From positions 25,667,123 through 25,731,122 of the forward strand of contig OZ020270.1 of the NCBI GenBank assembly GCA_963971225.1: a DNA stretch of 64,000 nt, in the 5' to 3' direction. Source of the stretch: Melieria omissa (Eukaryota; Arthropoda; Insecta; Diptera; Ulidiidae). Below the pieces are notes generated by a model. That model saw nothing but the letters and a program-made list of their open reading frames with translations. It was not told the origin of the DNA and searched no databases. This document shows, piece by piece, positions 55,647-64,000 of this stretch; positions within the stretch are counted from its first letter, which is position 1; every line of letters starts with the position of its first letter. A program made the translations under genes and the position numbers.

Positions 55647-56812
55647 GGGGATTCTACGGTTTCCGTGGCGCTGCGATTTGATGATGGTTTTAGATAAATT
55701 GGCCGAAAATAAATCGAAAATGCAAAATAAAATTCTTGGATATCTCGCTTCGTTTTCGAGATATCGAGGTTCAAAGTGAAATTCACAACGAATATGAATT
55801 CAATGTAAATAACTGTAGATATACCGTTATATGCAATGTTATGCGACGAAATCACAGAATTATGAAGGTTTTGCTTAAGAACGATCCTTTGCTATGAAAG
55901 GATTTGAACAAAAAATACTGTGCACACCTGATTGCTGCCTGATGTGGTGGTGACTCCCATGAGGGTTATTTTTTTAGCGCCCGGCCAAAGGCCGGCCACC
56001 TGGAAAAACTTATTGCTAAAAAAACTATGGCTTGGAACTATGGATTTGAACAAAAAATACTGTGCACACCTGACTGTTGCCTGATGTGGTGGTGACTCCC
56101 ATGAGGGTTATTTTTTTAGCGCCCGGCCGAAGGCCGGCCACCTGGAAAAACTTATCGCTAAAAAAACTATGGCTTGGAACTATGGATTTGAACAAAAAAT
56201 ACTGTGCACACCTGACTGTTGCCTGATGTGGTGGTGACTCCCATGAGGGTTATTTTTTTAGCGCCCGGCCGAAGGCCGGCCACCTGGAAAAACTTATCGC
56301 TAAAAAAACTATGGCTTGGAACTATGGATTTGAACAAAAAATACTGTGCACACCTGACTGTTGCCTGATGTGGTGGTGACTCCCATGAGGGTTATTTTTG
56401 TAGCGCCCGGCCGAAGGCCGGCCACCTGGAAAAACTTATTGCTAAAAAAACTATGGCTTGGAACTATGGATTTGAACAAAAAATACTGTGCACACCTGAC
56501 TGTTGCCTGATGTGGTGGCTTATGTGGAGGGTTATTTTTTAGCGCCCGGCCGAAGGCCGGCCACTCGGGAAAACTGTATGCATCTCTGGGATTGCGAAAA
56601 AAAGCGCTGATCTGGTAAGATTGCATATAACAGTAAATTTACAGTTATATACATTGAACTCATATTCGTTGTGAATTTCACTTTGAACTTCGATATCTCG
56701 AAAACGAAGCGAGATGTCAAAAAATTTTATTTTACATTTTCGATTTATTTTCGGCCAATTTATCTAAAACCATCATCAAATCACGGCGCCACGGAAACCG
56801 TAGACGTGCCCT
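55647..56812. mobile_element. Inverted-repeat element with a satellite core
   Basis: Arms at about 55654-55850 and 56612-56803 are inverted copies, sharing CTACGGTTTCCGTGGCGC, TTTTCGATTTATTTTCGGCC complements and ATATCTCGAAAACGAAGC. Between them lies a 142-bp tandem array. No coding sequence. Both arms keep the same order, so the array expanded inside an existing element. Confidence 0.8.
55901..56575. repeat. 142-bp tandem array, about 4.8 units
   Basis: GATTTGAACAAAAAATACTG starts at 55901, 56043, 56185, 56327 and 56469, exactly 142 bases apart. Each unit contains the palindromic block CGGCCGAAGGCCGGCC (CGGCCAAAGGCCGGCC in the first) and TGTGGTGGTGACTCCCATGA. The last unit is diverged and incomplete. 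Confidence 0.95.
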
Positions 56813-57177
56813 TTTTCATATAAATTACCTGATTACCTGTCTTCTCGAAACTCTGTTGAATTTAAACTGCAGCTTTGAGCAAAATGATGTTAAGATTATT
56901 TTCTAACTATTTTTATATGTTAGAAAAAGGCAAAATTATTAATTTAAAGCTCAACGCGCCAACTTAAATTCAGCATAATTTCTGGCATTTTGCTTTTTTC
57001 TTTTTTAATACTTCCTGTGTTAGCACATAAAAGCATATTGAAAGCAGCGATGTTTGAACTTTTCCATGTACAATTTTTTCAAAAACTACAGAGTAATTTT
57101 AAAATCATAAAAAACGAATAGAAAATTTATTAATGCAGTGTGTTGCCTACCAAAATTCCTTGAAAATTACAACAAAC
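56813..57177. other. AT-rich spacer
   Basis: No gene or clear repeat boundary seen. Confidence 0.4.
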
Positions 57178-57482
57178 CATGGCTCAATAATAAGGTTATA
57201 GCATCCCGCAACACCAAAAACCACATGTATTTTGTTGGTAGAATTGTTTATCGCTACTGTCAAAATCAGTTGACATTTTCTGAGTAAAAAAATAGGTAGA
57301 AACTGAAAACAAACAAAGGTGATTGTTGCCAGACGGCGCAGTATTTCGAGTGAAAAACGCGAAAAGTGCTGAGGTCAGGTGTTTTCAGTCAGTTATTTTA
57401 ATTTCAACCGATGCGACAACACAGCACACCGACGATTTTGACAGAAACGTTAACAATCAGCCGGTGGCTTGCTACAACCTTA

Positions 57483-58179
57483 TGGTATAAACAGAATCGA
57501 ATCGTCGGCCGATTTTTACGCAACGAACGTACGCTGTCAAAATTAAAACACACAGCAGTACATGTGATTGCCCACAACGTCGACGACTGCGATATTCGAC
57601 CGACGACCGGTCGTCCGACGATAGAACAAATTCTAGTTTTATCGCAGTCGTCGTGCGAACCAATCAGCTGTGCAGCTGTCAGAGGTAAAAATCGAAAATA
57701 TAAACAAACGAAAAATTCTGCAAAAATTTTGTGATTTGTGGTACTCTAAGGCTGCAAAGTTGTAAGTGCTTCAAATTTCAATACAAAATTGTCCCAAATA
57801 ATCAATTTTGTCTTTCCCCTTTGTATAATTTAGAAAATGGACAAGACGGATTTCCTAATTGAGGAAGTCAGGAAAAATGTGTACCTCTTCGACTTATCGT
57901 CTTCAAATTACAAAAACTTCACTAAGAAGAATGAATTTTGGAAGGGGATTGCTCTTCATTTTTTACAACGTGGTAAATTTTCGGATTCATGTTCTTTTTT
58001 TTCACTCAAAATAACAGACAATTGTTTATTTGCCGTGTTTGCAGGAATAATTTTTGTGAAGAGCTGATGCGAATTTCGCACCCATTCTGCTTCACTTTGC
58101 GTATTTCCACGACGACTGACGCAGCAAATTCATTGTTCGGTGCGTAATATCGGCCGACGATTTGGTTCTGTTTTTACCA
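57483..58179 (+). mobile_element. PIF/Harbinger-type element, 697 bp
   Basis: Ends TGGTATAAACAG and, inverted, CTGTTTTTACCA, with the TTA duplication (57480-57482 and 58180-58182). The repeats extend about 45 bp through AATCGTCGGCCGAT. Inside is the start of a MADF-domain protein but no catalytic transposase. The unfilled site at about 63936-63960 confirms both ends. Confidence 0.9.
57837..58067 (+). pseudogene. MADF-domain accessory protein, N-terminal fragment
   Basis: From the ATG at 57837 it reads MDKTDFLIEEVRKNVYLFDL and SSSNYKNFTKKNEFWKGIA, a MADF domain start (LIE.V....LYD...YK.......W..IA). In Harbinger elements a MADF/Myb-type partner carries the transposase to DNA. After about 50 residues the similarity ends and the frame runs on to an accidental stop at 58067. 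An acceptor-like TTTAG precedes the ATG. Confidence 0.7.
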
Positions 58180-58354
58180 TTATAGTTGAGCCACGGTACA
58201 AAAATTGAAGCTAGAACCGCTGTCAAATTTTTTGACACTAAACGTGCTGGTTGACGTTTTTCGTATATGTCAAAAGCTTCCAAAAAGGTTCTAAAAATAT
58301 TAAGATTTGTTTTTAAATAAACACTGAAGAGACCTTACACTGTGACTAACATTT

Positions 58355-58743
58355 TGTTACGAATGCTAGTTTTAATGAGCTAGTACGTATCTCTGAATTG
58401 CGTAATTTGAAATAAACAAAACACACTTAGTTTCTCAAACGCAGTCAATGAAAACCAACACAATCACTTTATTTCACCAATTTCACACTTTACTGTCTTT
58501 ACACTTAATTATTTGCTTAATTACTCCGTGGTGCACCTTCACTTGTCTAAACCAAGACTGACTCGCTGCGCCGTACCCGGCTGCCTTTTATACCTGTCCG
58601 GTTATCGCGCAGATCGTTCTCGCGCATTCCAGAGTGGACTAAAATTTCCATTATTATCGCGGCCGTCATTGCCAGATTGAATTATAGCACGGCGCGTAGC
58701 GACAGGGTTGCTTTGCACAGCGACTGACTGTCTTATCGTTACA
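58355..58743 (-). repeat. Gypsy copy 2, 3' LTR
   Basis: 389 bp, TG to CA, shorter than the 446-bp LTRs of copy 1 because it has one GGACTAAAA-type unit where copy 1 has three. Confidence 0.85.
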
Positions 58744-58754
58744 CTGCCCACCAC

Positions 58755-59852
58755 TTAGACTTGTGCCGAAGCTCCGCTGTGATAAGGCGCCAGGCGCTCC
58801 AAATGGACTACCTTCAGCGTAGCGCCTCTATTGCTGCAACGTTGAATCCGGTATACCACGTCGTTAATCCTAGTCACGACTTCGTAAGGTCCTTCCCATG
58901 ACGCTTGAAGTTTCGGAGACAAACCTTTCCTCCGCTGCGGGTTGTAGAGCATTACCAGATCGCCTTCTTGAAACCCTGCTAAGTTGGCCCGTAGATCATA
59001 TCTGGCTTTTGCCTTATCGCTGACCAGTTTGGTGCGGCTCCTTATAAACTGGTGAATTTCCTCCAGTTCCGCCCGCTTATTGACCACGTAGTCCGTCTTA
59101 GCGCCTCCCGTTGTGCCGACTACCCCGAACTTCAAGTCAGCGGGTAACCGCAACTCTGTGCCGAACACTGCTCGGGCTGGAGTGAGTGATGTCGTGTCGT
59201 GCGGGGCTGACCTATACGCCATCAGGAACAGGGGGATATGCGTGTCCCAATCCTTTTGATTCCTGCCTACCACTTTCCGCAGGTATTCTTCTAGTGTCCG
59301 GTTAAAGCGTTCCACCATGCCGTCGGACTGTGGGTGCAAAGGAGTGGTACGAGTTTTCTTTATCCCCAGCAGCTCACACACTTCCTTGAATACCGCAGAC
59401 TCGAAATTCCGGCCTTGATCTGAGTGCAACTCCAACGGAACTCCGAACCTGGCTACCCAGTTGTTTACCAGCTTTTCCGAGATCGTAGTGGCCTCCTGGT
59501 TAGGAATAGGGTACACCTCGGGCCATTTGCTGAAATAATCCATTACGACCAGCACATATTTGTTGCCTTGAGTGCAAGTTGGGAATAGGCAGGCGACGTC
59601 CATAGCAATCCGCTCGAAGGGCGCTCCCACGTTGTACTGCTGCATGCGGCCTCGAGATTTTCTTGTCGGCCCTTTCGCGGCTGAACATCGGTCGCAGCTC
59701 TTAATCCACTCTGCTACAGACTCCTGACATCCTACCCAGTAGAATCGTCTTTTTATTTTGGCGACGGTTTTCGTGATGCCCAGGTGCCCTCCACTGGAGT
59801 CGTTATGGTATGCCTCGATGACCTCTTTGATCCTGCATTTCGGCACTACCAT
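58755..59852 (-). pseudogene. Gypsy integrase region, copy 2
   Basis: An open frame of 365 codons. It contains the zinc finger (H...H, CDRCSAAKG), the DDE core (MDVACLFP, LHSDQGRNFESAVF, and the glutamate in DGMVERFNRTLEEYL) and the C-terminal GPYEVVTRINDVVYRI module. It is intact as an integrase domain but has lost the upstream enzymes and their start, so it is not expressed normally. It ends just inside the LTR. Confidence 0.85.
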
Positions 59853-60119
59853 TAGAGAGTTGCTGGTCCGACCATCCGCACTCTCCCATTCGTGATACAG
59901 GCATCCTTCTTTCAGCCGCAGACTTTTTCACTGTACCCAGTAAGCCTTAGCGATCGGGCTTTCACCGGCCATCTCATGCCAGTCCGGACGTGCGGCTTGC
60001 TCCTTGCCTTCGACGATTTTTGTAAGATCCGTATCCTCACGCTGGTCCTTTTGTAGCCTCTCCGCAGACCACTCTTCCCCTGGCATAACGCTTACCAACC
60101 GGACATCCACTATCTGTTC

Positions 60120-61401
60120 GTGATATGTGGCCTTGCTTGCCACATCCCCAGCAACTGACTCTAGATGACACTGCCCGCATCCCTGCTGATGCCTCCGAGC
60201 TCACTGTCTGGCTTTGCGTGACACGTCCAGATTGGGCTCGACGCTTTTCCGCAGATGAATGTCGAAAACTTCCTCTGCAGGCCGCCTCATACGTCATCGC
60301 GCTGGTCACCGTCTCCTTAAATGTCGGCATCATCATCAACGCACTGCGACGTGTCTCCGGATCATGAAGACCTTCAATAAACGACTTAATCGTCATCCTC
60401 TCGAGATCATCAGCGCCGAAGGACGCGTAGCACAGCTGTACGAGCCGCTCAATGTCTGCTGCATATGTTTGCAGCGCCTCGTTGGCTCTTTGCCTGCGGT
60501 TCTTCAGCTCACAGTAGTACAGCGTTCTGTTGTGCTCGTCGCTATTTTTGGCTGCCAGCGCTCTTATGACGGTCTCGTACTCACTTCGTAAACATTCTGG
60601 AACTGATTTTATTATCTGAGCCGCAGGACCTCTTAGAGCCAGTATCAGTCTCCGACCTTTCCTAACATCGGTCCACTGACTCCCCAAAGCAGCCATCTCG
60701 AATTGTAGTTTGAATGTGTCAAATGACGTAGTACCATCATAAGTAGGCACTTTTATGGCGAAACTTTCCTGAACCGGCGGCAACCATTCTCGCGGCTGTA
60801 CCTCCCTAAGCCGCTCGTCCACTTTCCTGTTCATCGAGTCTTCCAGACTATCAACTCGTTTGTTCAGGGAATCATCCAGATCGTCAACACGTCTGTTCAG
60901 GGAATCATCCAGGTCGTCAACTCGTTTATCCCAATTGTCCATTCGCGCCTCGAGATGCTCAACTTTCAACTTTAGGCTATCGGAAATTTCCACCACCTTC
61001 TGTTCTATGCACGCAGAATTTTCCGCCATTTCTCGGTTCACAGTTTCGACTTTGACCGAAATTTCCTGATTCGTAGTTTCCAGTTTCGCTGCCATTTCAC
61101 GGTTGGAAGTCTCGAACATGACTTTAAGTGCAACCAGCTGGCTCGTGTCCAATGTTTGTAGTGGCGCGGCCGCTGCAGCCGTACTTTGCAGCGACGCAGC
61201 ACCTGCAGGCGATTCCTCCACCTTGGCCGACGCCTCTAGTTCTTGCGCTCCGAAGTCGTGCACAGTCCAATCGACGCCTCGTGCCTCACATGCTTCTCGC
61301 AAGCGCAACTGCAACTCCACCTTTCCGCCAGCAGTCGGCAAATTCCAGGCAGCCAGTTCCCTCTTCAGCTGGTCTACCTTCAGCAGCTCGAGTTTAACCA
61401 T
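60120..61401 (-). pseudogene. Gypsy Gag, copy 2: SAP motif, coiled coil, zinc knuckle
   Basis: The frame is open from the ATG at 61401. Residues 6-35 form a SAP-like motif (DQLKRELAAWNLP and AGGKVELQLRLRE). A coiled coil follows with VDDLDDSLN-type units (three, against more in copy 1), then the capsid-like region (TSFDTFKLQFEMAALGSQW, RNRRQRANEALQTYAADIE), and the knuckle CWGCGKQGHISR cut by the deletion junction. Past the junction the frame reads about 30 unrelated codons to a stop at 60037. Copy 2 lacks both nonsense codons of copy 1, so most of Gag could still be made. Confidence 0.85.
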
Positions 61402-61721
61402 GTCCGTGCTTTAATAGAACATTTTCGCTTTGCAGAGCTATGAGGCAGTGTAAGCAAGGTGCCACTTGAAGGTGCCACTTTCGATTATTACAGTTTACGT
61501 CATATGTAATAATAATAAAATTTACAATCTAATAAGTATTGGCATTACTGTTATTGTCATTTTTTTATGCGAAAGAGAGAGCAAAATATGCATAAAACAT
61601 ACAAGGTTAACCAAGCAAAAAAAACTACCAAATCGCAGAGTGTGCTACCAAATTAACAACAATTCAAAACAGCAAAAAAATTTACCAAGTTTGGTTAAAA
61701 ATAACCAAAACGGCAACGCTG
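61402..61721. other. Foreign sequence replacing part of the 5' LTR of Gypsy copy 2
   Basis: Between the Gag start and the LTR remnant lies about 320 bp unlike copy 1. It includes two GGTGCCACTT phrases and an AT-rich part. The 5' leader and the first LTR third are missing. It could be a deletion plus insertion. No terminal repeats are clear. Confidence 0.5.
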
Positions 61722-61788
61722 CCCGGCTGACTTTTATACCTGTCCGGTTATCGCGCAGATCGTTCTCGCACATTCCAGAGTGGACTAA

Positions 61789-62563
61789 TGGTCAAACTCC
61801 ATAAAGCTCGTTTCAAGCGTATCGCCGTTTGTCGCGTTTCCCGTGTTTCGAGAAAAAGTAGAATCAGTGTATTTGACTGACTTGACGTCGATACGCTCGA
61901 AACGCGACAAAAGTTGAACTATTTTCAACTTTCTCTCACGTTTCTCGCTTAACGACGTCAAACAGCTGACAGAGCTCCTAAAGATGTTATACATTATGTG
62001 GTTAAATGGTAATGCCGATAACAAACTTGTGTTATCGCAAAAGTCGGATGCATTTATTTTACACGAAAGCTATTAAATACATATAAGAAACATTTGAAAT
62101 TCAATATTTTAACATAAAATGTGGAGAAATTCCTAAAAATTAGCATAATTGTTTGACAGACGAAACTTAGTCTTCGCTGTATTGGAAATTCGATAGCTTA
62201 TTCGTTGTCGATCGAATTTTGCTCATCCCTGTGAAATAAATTGCTACAAATTGAATTCAACTGAATCTTTTTGTTATTTTTTGCAATGTTCGATATGCAT
62301 TTAATGTGTTTAAAATGAAATCAGTAAATTCTATGAAGTCTATAACGTGGTATAGCAATTTCATTTCGTTGTTTTTCACAATTCACAACGAAATCAATTA
62401 GCAGTTTGCCAATTAAAAATTAGCATCAGCTGACGTAAGAAGAAGAAGCTGACGCGTGAAACGCGCTCTATAGAGTTTGACCATTTGCAACGCGAATAAC
62501 GCGAGAAACGCCATAACACGACAAATCCCGAACGCCTGAAACGCGCTTTATGGGGTTTGGCAA
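61789..62563. mobile_element. Harbinger-type MITE inside the Gypsy LTR
   Basis: Ends TGGTCAAACTCCATAAAGC and, inverted, GCTTTATGGGGTTTGGCA, with the TAA duplication (61786-61788 and 62564-62566). Removing it restores the LTR reading seen in copy 1. Near the right end the same terminal motif appears again inside (about 62461-62488). Non-coding. Confidence 0.85.
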
Positions 62564-62668
62564 TAAAAGTTTCCATTATTATCGCGGCCGTCATTGCCAG
62601 ATTGAATTATAGCACGGCGCGTAGCGACAGGGTTGCTTTGCACAGCGACAGACTGTCTTATCGTTACA

Positions 62669-62886
62669 ATATTTTGGGCGAAAGTATAAAAATGTTAATG
62701 GGAATTCAACAGAGATAGGTTTTCTAACAACAGTGCGGTAGCACATTTTCAAAGAAGAACCTCAAAAAAACCTTTAGTGTCAGATGCGCGATATGGCGGC
62801 TGAGAAGAAGCATTGGCTCTACCTTATATTCTTGCATCATGCCTAACCATGCCATCTCGTTTTGGCTGAAAAGAAGGATAAATCCA
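62669..62886. other. Spacer after Gypsy copy 2
   Basis: No feature recognised. It may be the 3' part of the hAT element encoding the next frame. Confidence 0.3.
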
Positions 62887-63606
62887 CTAGGTTTGACAGT
62901 TTCGAGGGATTTCGAATTGGAAAAAAGCATAAAAAAGGAAATAAAAAATTTTAAAACTAAAATTTTCTGAAAAACAATACATATTTTCTTTATCCATATC
63001 AACTAGCATTGCTACAACTTCATCGTTGTCGTCGTCATCATCGTCTTCAAAGTCAATCGCACACGCATTGGCATCACATATGGTGGAATACTTCCCCTTT
63101 TTAGCAATTTGACGGAGTAAATCAGATTTCGTTTTCAAAAGGTGGTAGAACTCTACACATGAATATGTCAAGTTGCATTTCACCATGAGCATCGCTTTCA
63201 GAATATCGAGTTTTAGTCGGGACTTTTCTTCTGTCCAAGATTTATTAACGGCAGAAAACACTCTCTCAACTGAAGCACTCGTCCCTGGTAAACACAAAAT
63301 ATACTCAATCAAACTGGCTATCTCGGTGTAGTCGCAGTTTTCAGCATACAAATGATTGAATATTTCTGTCCATCGATCCGGAATGCAACCATTGTCATTT
63401 TTCCACTGTTTAATTTTATCATCGCTGTAGTAATTTTCAACGTATCCATATTGTGCGTGCAATTTCGCTGGTGTTTGTTTTGCGTCGTACAAGTTGAGCC
63501 CATCCAATTTTAACATCACCACTTTAACATCCTCCCATGTTGGAGTCCTCATCAACATTGCCCACTCAAATATCTTCAGCTGCTTTAATGACCATCTCCT
63601 TGTCAT
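62887..63606 (-). pseudogene. hAT transposase, C-terminal part
   Basis: An open frame of 239 codons on the minus strand. The middle holds the hAT dimerisation block: LIEYILCLPGTSASVERVFS, then WTEEKSRLKLDILKAMLMVK. A short acidic stretch with seven consecutive Asp codons follows. The DNA-binding finger and most of the RNase H-like catalytic domain, normally several hundred residues upstream, are not in the window next to it. The frame starts within coding-like sequence, so the ATG at 63606 is probably internal. It is a remnant of an autonomous hAT unrelated to the MITE ends seen elsewhere. Confidence 0.8.
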
Positions 63607-63789
63607 TTGTTTTTCAACAGTATACGTTGGGAATTTTGTATGAGAAAAGAAGGATTTGTATAGAAAAAAAAGGTATCCTAAAATTTTCGCGGGATTGGTT
63701 TTTAGAAGCTGAGAAAAAGGAGTATCCCGCGAAAAAAAGGATAGATGGCATGGTTAATCACCATACCACAGAATAAACCGTATACAGAA
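63607..63789. other. Spacer with inverted TTCGCGGGAT motif
   Basis: An inverted pair lies at 63674-63697 (TATCC to TTCGCGGGAT) and 63722-63744 (ATCCCGCGAA to GGATA). Possibly the loop of a small palindromic element. No gene. Confidence 0.4.
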
Positions 63790-63923
63790 GGCGCATCTGA
63801 AATAATTTTGCGATTTCATTTCAGATGCCGGCGGGAAGCAAAAAAGGTGAGGAAAATGTAAAGGAAACCGAGAGAGTAAGCGCGAATTGATGTAGACGCA
63901 TTGATTCGATGGTTTTTGGGCAT
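63790..63923. repeat. Dispersed repeat, inverse copy at 22555-22680
   Basis: It shares GAGAGAGTAAGCGCGAATTG, GGGAAGCAA and ATTTTGCGATTTCATTTC with the reverse complement of the other copy, with scattered differences. Family unknown. Confidence 0.65.
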
Positions 63924-63927
63924 TGCT

Positions 63928-64000
63928 CAACTATAAGGTTGTAACAAGCCACCGGCTGATTGTTTATCGCTTTTGTCAAAATCGTCGGTGTGCTGTTTTG
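63928..64000. repeat. Unfilled copy of the element at 57178-58198
   Basis: The reverse complement reads through the Harbinger insertion site without interruption (CAACCTTATAGTTGAG), and on through AATCAGCCGGTGGCTTG and CACACCGACGATTTTGAC. It runs off the window. Confidence 0.8.

Larger units (their letters stand above)
57178..58198. mobile_element. TIR element hosting a Harbinger insertion
   Basis: The left end CCATGGCTCAATAATAAGG reappears inverted around 58183-58195 plus 57460-57482, once the inner element is removed. The same sequence lies, uninterrupted and inverted, at 63928-64000. The superfamily is uncertain and the limits are approximate. Confidence 0.6.
58355..62668 (-). mobile_element. 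Gypsy-type LTR retrotransposon, copy 2, internally deleted
   Basis: The same family as 33707-39112. The 3' LTR is at 58355-58743, the integrase end at 58755-59852 and Gag at 60120-61401. The 5' LTR survives only as fragments at 61722-61788 and 62564-62668, separated by a Harbinger-type insertion. Protease, reverse transcriptase and RNase H are deleted (about 2.3 kb relative to copy 1; junction near 60118-60122). Flanking bases (ATTT and ATAT) do not give a clean duplication. Confidence 0.9.

Noticed and set aside
55897..56575. CRISPR-like array
   Set aside because: The period is 142 bp with no unique spacers; it is a satellite array in a eukaryotic inverted-repeat element.
57411..57734. 107-codon plus-strand frame
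   Set aside because: It crosses the boundary of the Harbinger insertion at 57483, so it is an accident of two joined sequences.
62669..62672. Target duplication for Gypsy copy 2
   Set aside because: The flanks read ATTT and ATAT. The match is too weak to claim, and the 5' LTR is damaged.

Overview
The window looks like a transposon-dense stretch of a higher fly genome (Diptera, Brachycera). A tephritid fruit fly is my best guess, from the mix of tRNA-derived SINEs, Helitrons and hAT, Harbinger, piggyBac and Tigger fragments. That guess is inference, because no species-diagnostic gene is present. Only one conserved host gene is certain: a two-exon ARL6IP5/PRA1-family gene on the minus strand (55126 to about 52057). 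A second, much weaker host candidate is a 35-codon spliced reading frame at 46864-47029.

Layout. 1-3361: 3' part of a Jockey-type LINE. 3362-7811: a decayed Loa-type LINE abutting the first LINE's A-tail. 8555-9311: a Helitron-like fragment. 9312-18009: a complete BEL/Pao LTR retrotransposon on the minus strand, with LTRs that look identical, a 5-bp target duplication, one uninterrupted 1807-codon gag-pol frame and an extra zinc-knuckle frame behind a splice acceptor. 18319-20917: a foldback element, a deleted Tc1/mariner copy and a TA-flanked MITE. 22736-28284: a Harbinger element inserted into the transposase gene of another Harbinger element, with a piggyBac-type MITE inside it. 28846-46256: a Tigger/pogo element swollen to 17 kb by a hierarchy of insertions that ends in a Gypsy element (six levels). 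46259-50640: tandem repeats, the small spliced frame, a hAT MITE and a ruined P-superfamily (THAP) transposon. 50946-51277: a SINE. 52057-55126: the ARL6IP5-like gene, whose intron was enlarged about twentyfold by a SINE containing a hAT containing a Helitron. 55647-56812: an inverted-repeat element with a 142-bp satellite core. 57178-58198: a TIR element containing a small Harbinger element with a MADF-domain frame. 58355-62668: a second, differently deleted copy of the same Gypsy family. 62887-63606: the C-terminal part of a hAT transposase.

Most of these elements are defined by target-site duplications readable on both sides (TA, TAA/TTA/TAT, TTAA, ATAT, 5-bp and 8-bp duplications). Two insertions are also confirmed by an unfilled paralogous site inside the window. 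The order of events can therefore be read directly. The BEL/Pao copy appears youngest, and Tigger, the P-like element and the Jockey and Loa copies appear old.

Limits: boundaries and repeats were read by eye, no database search was possible, and family names rest on recognised protein motifs and target-site rules.
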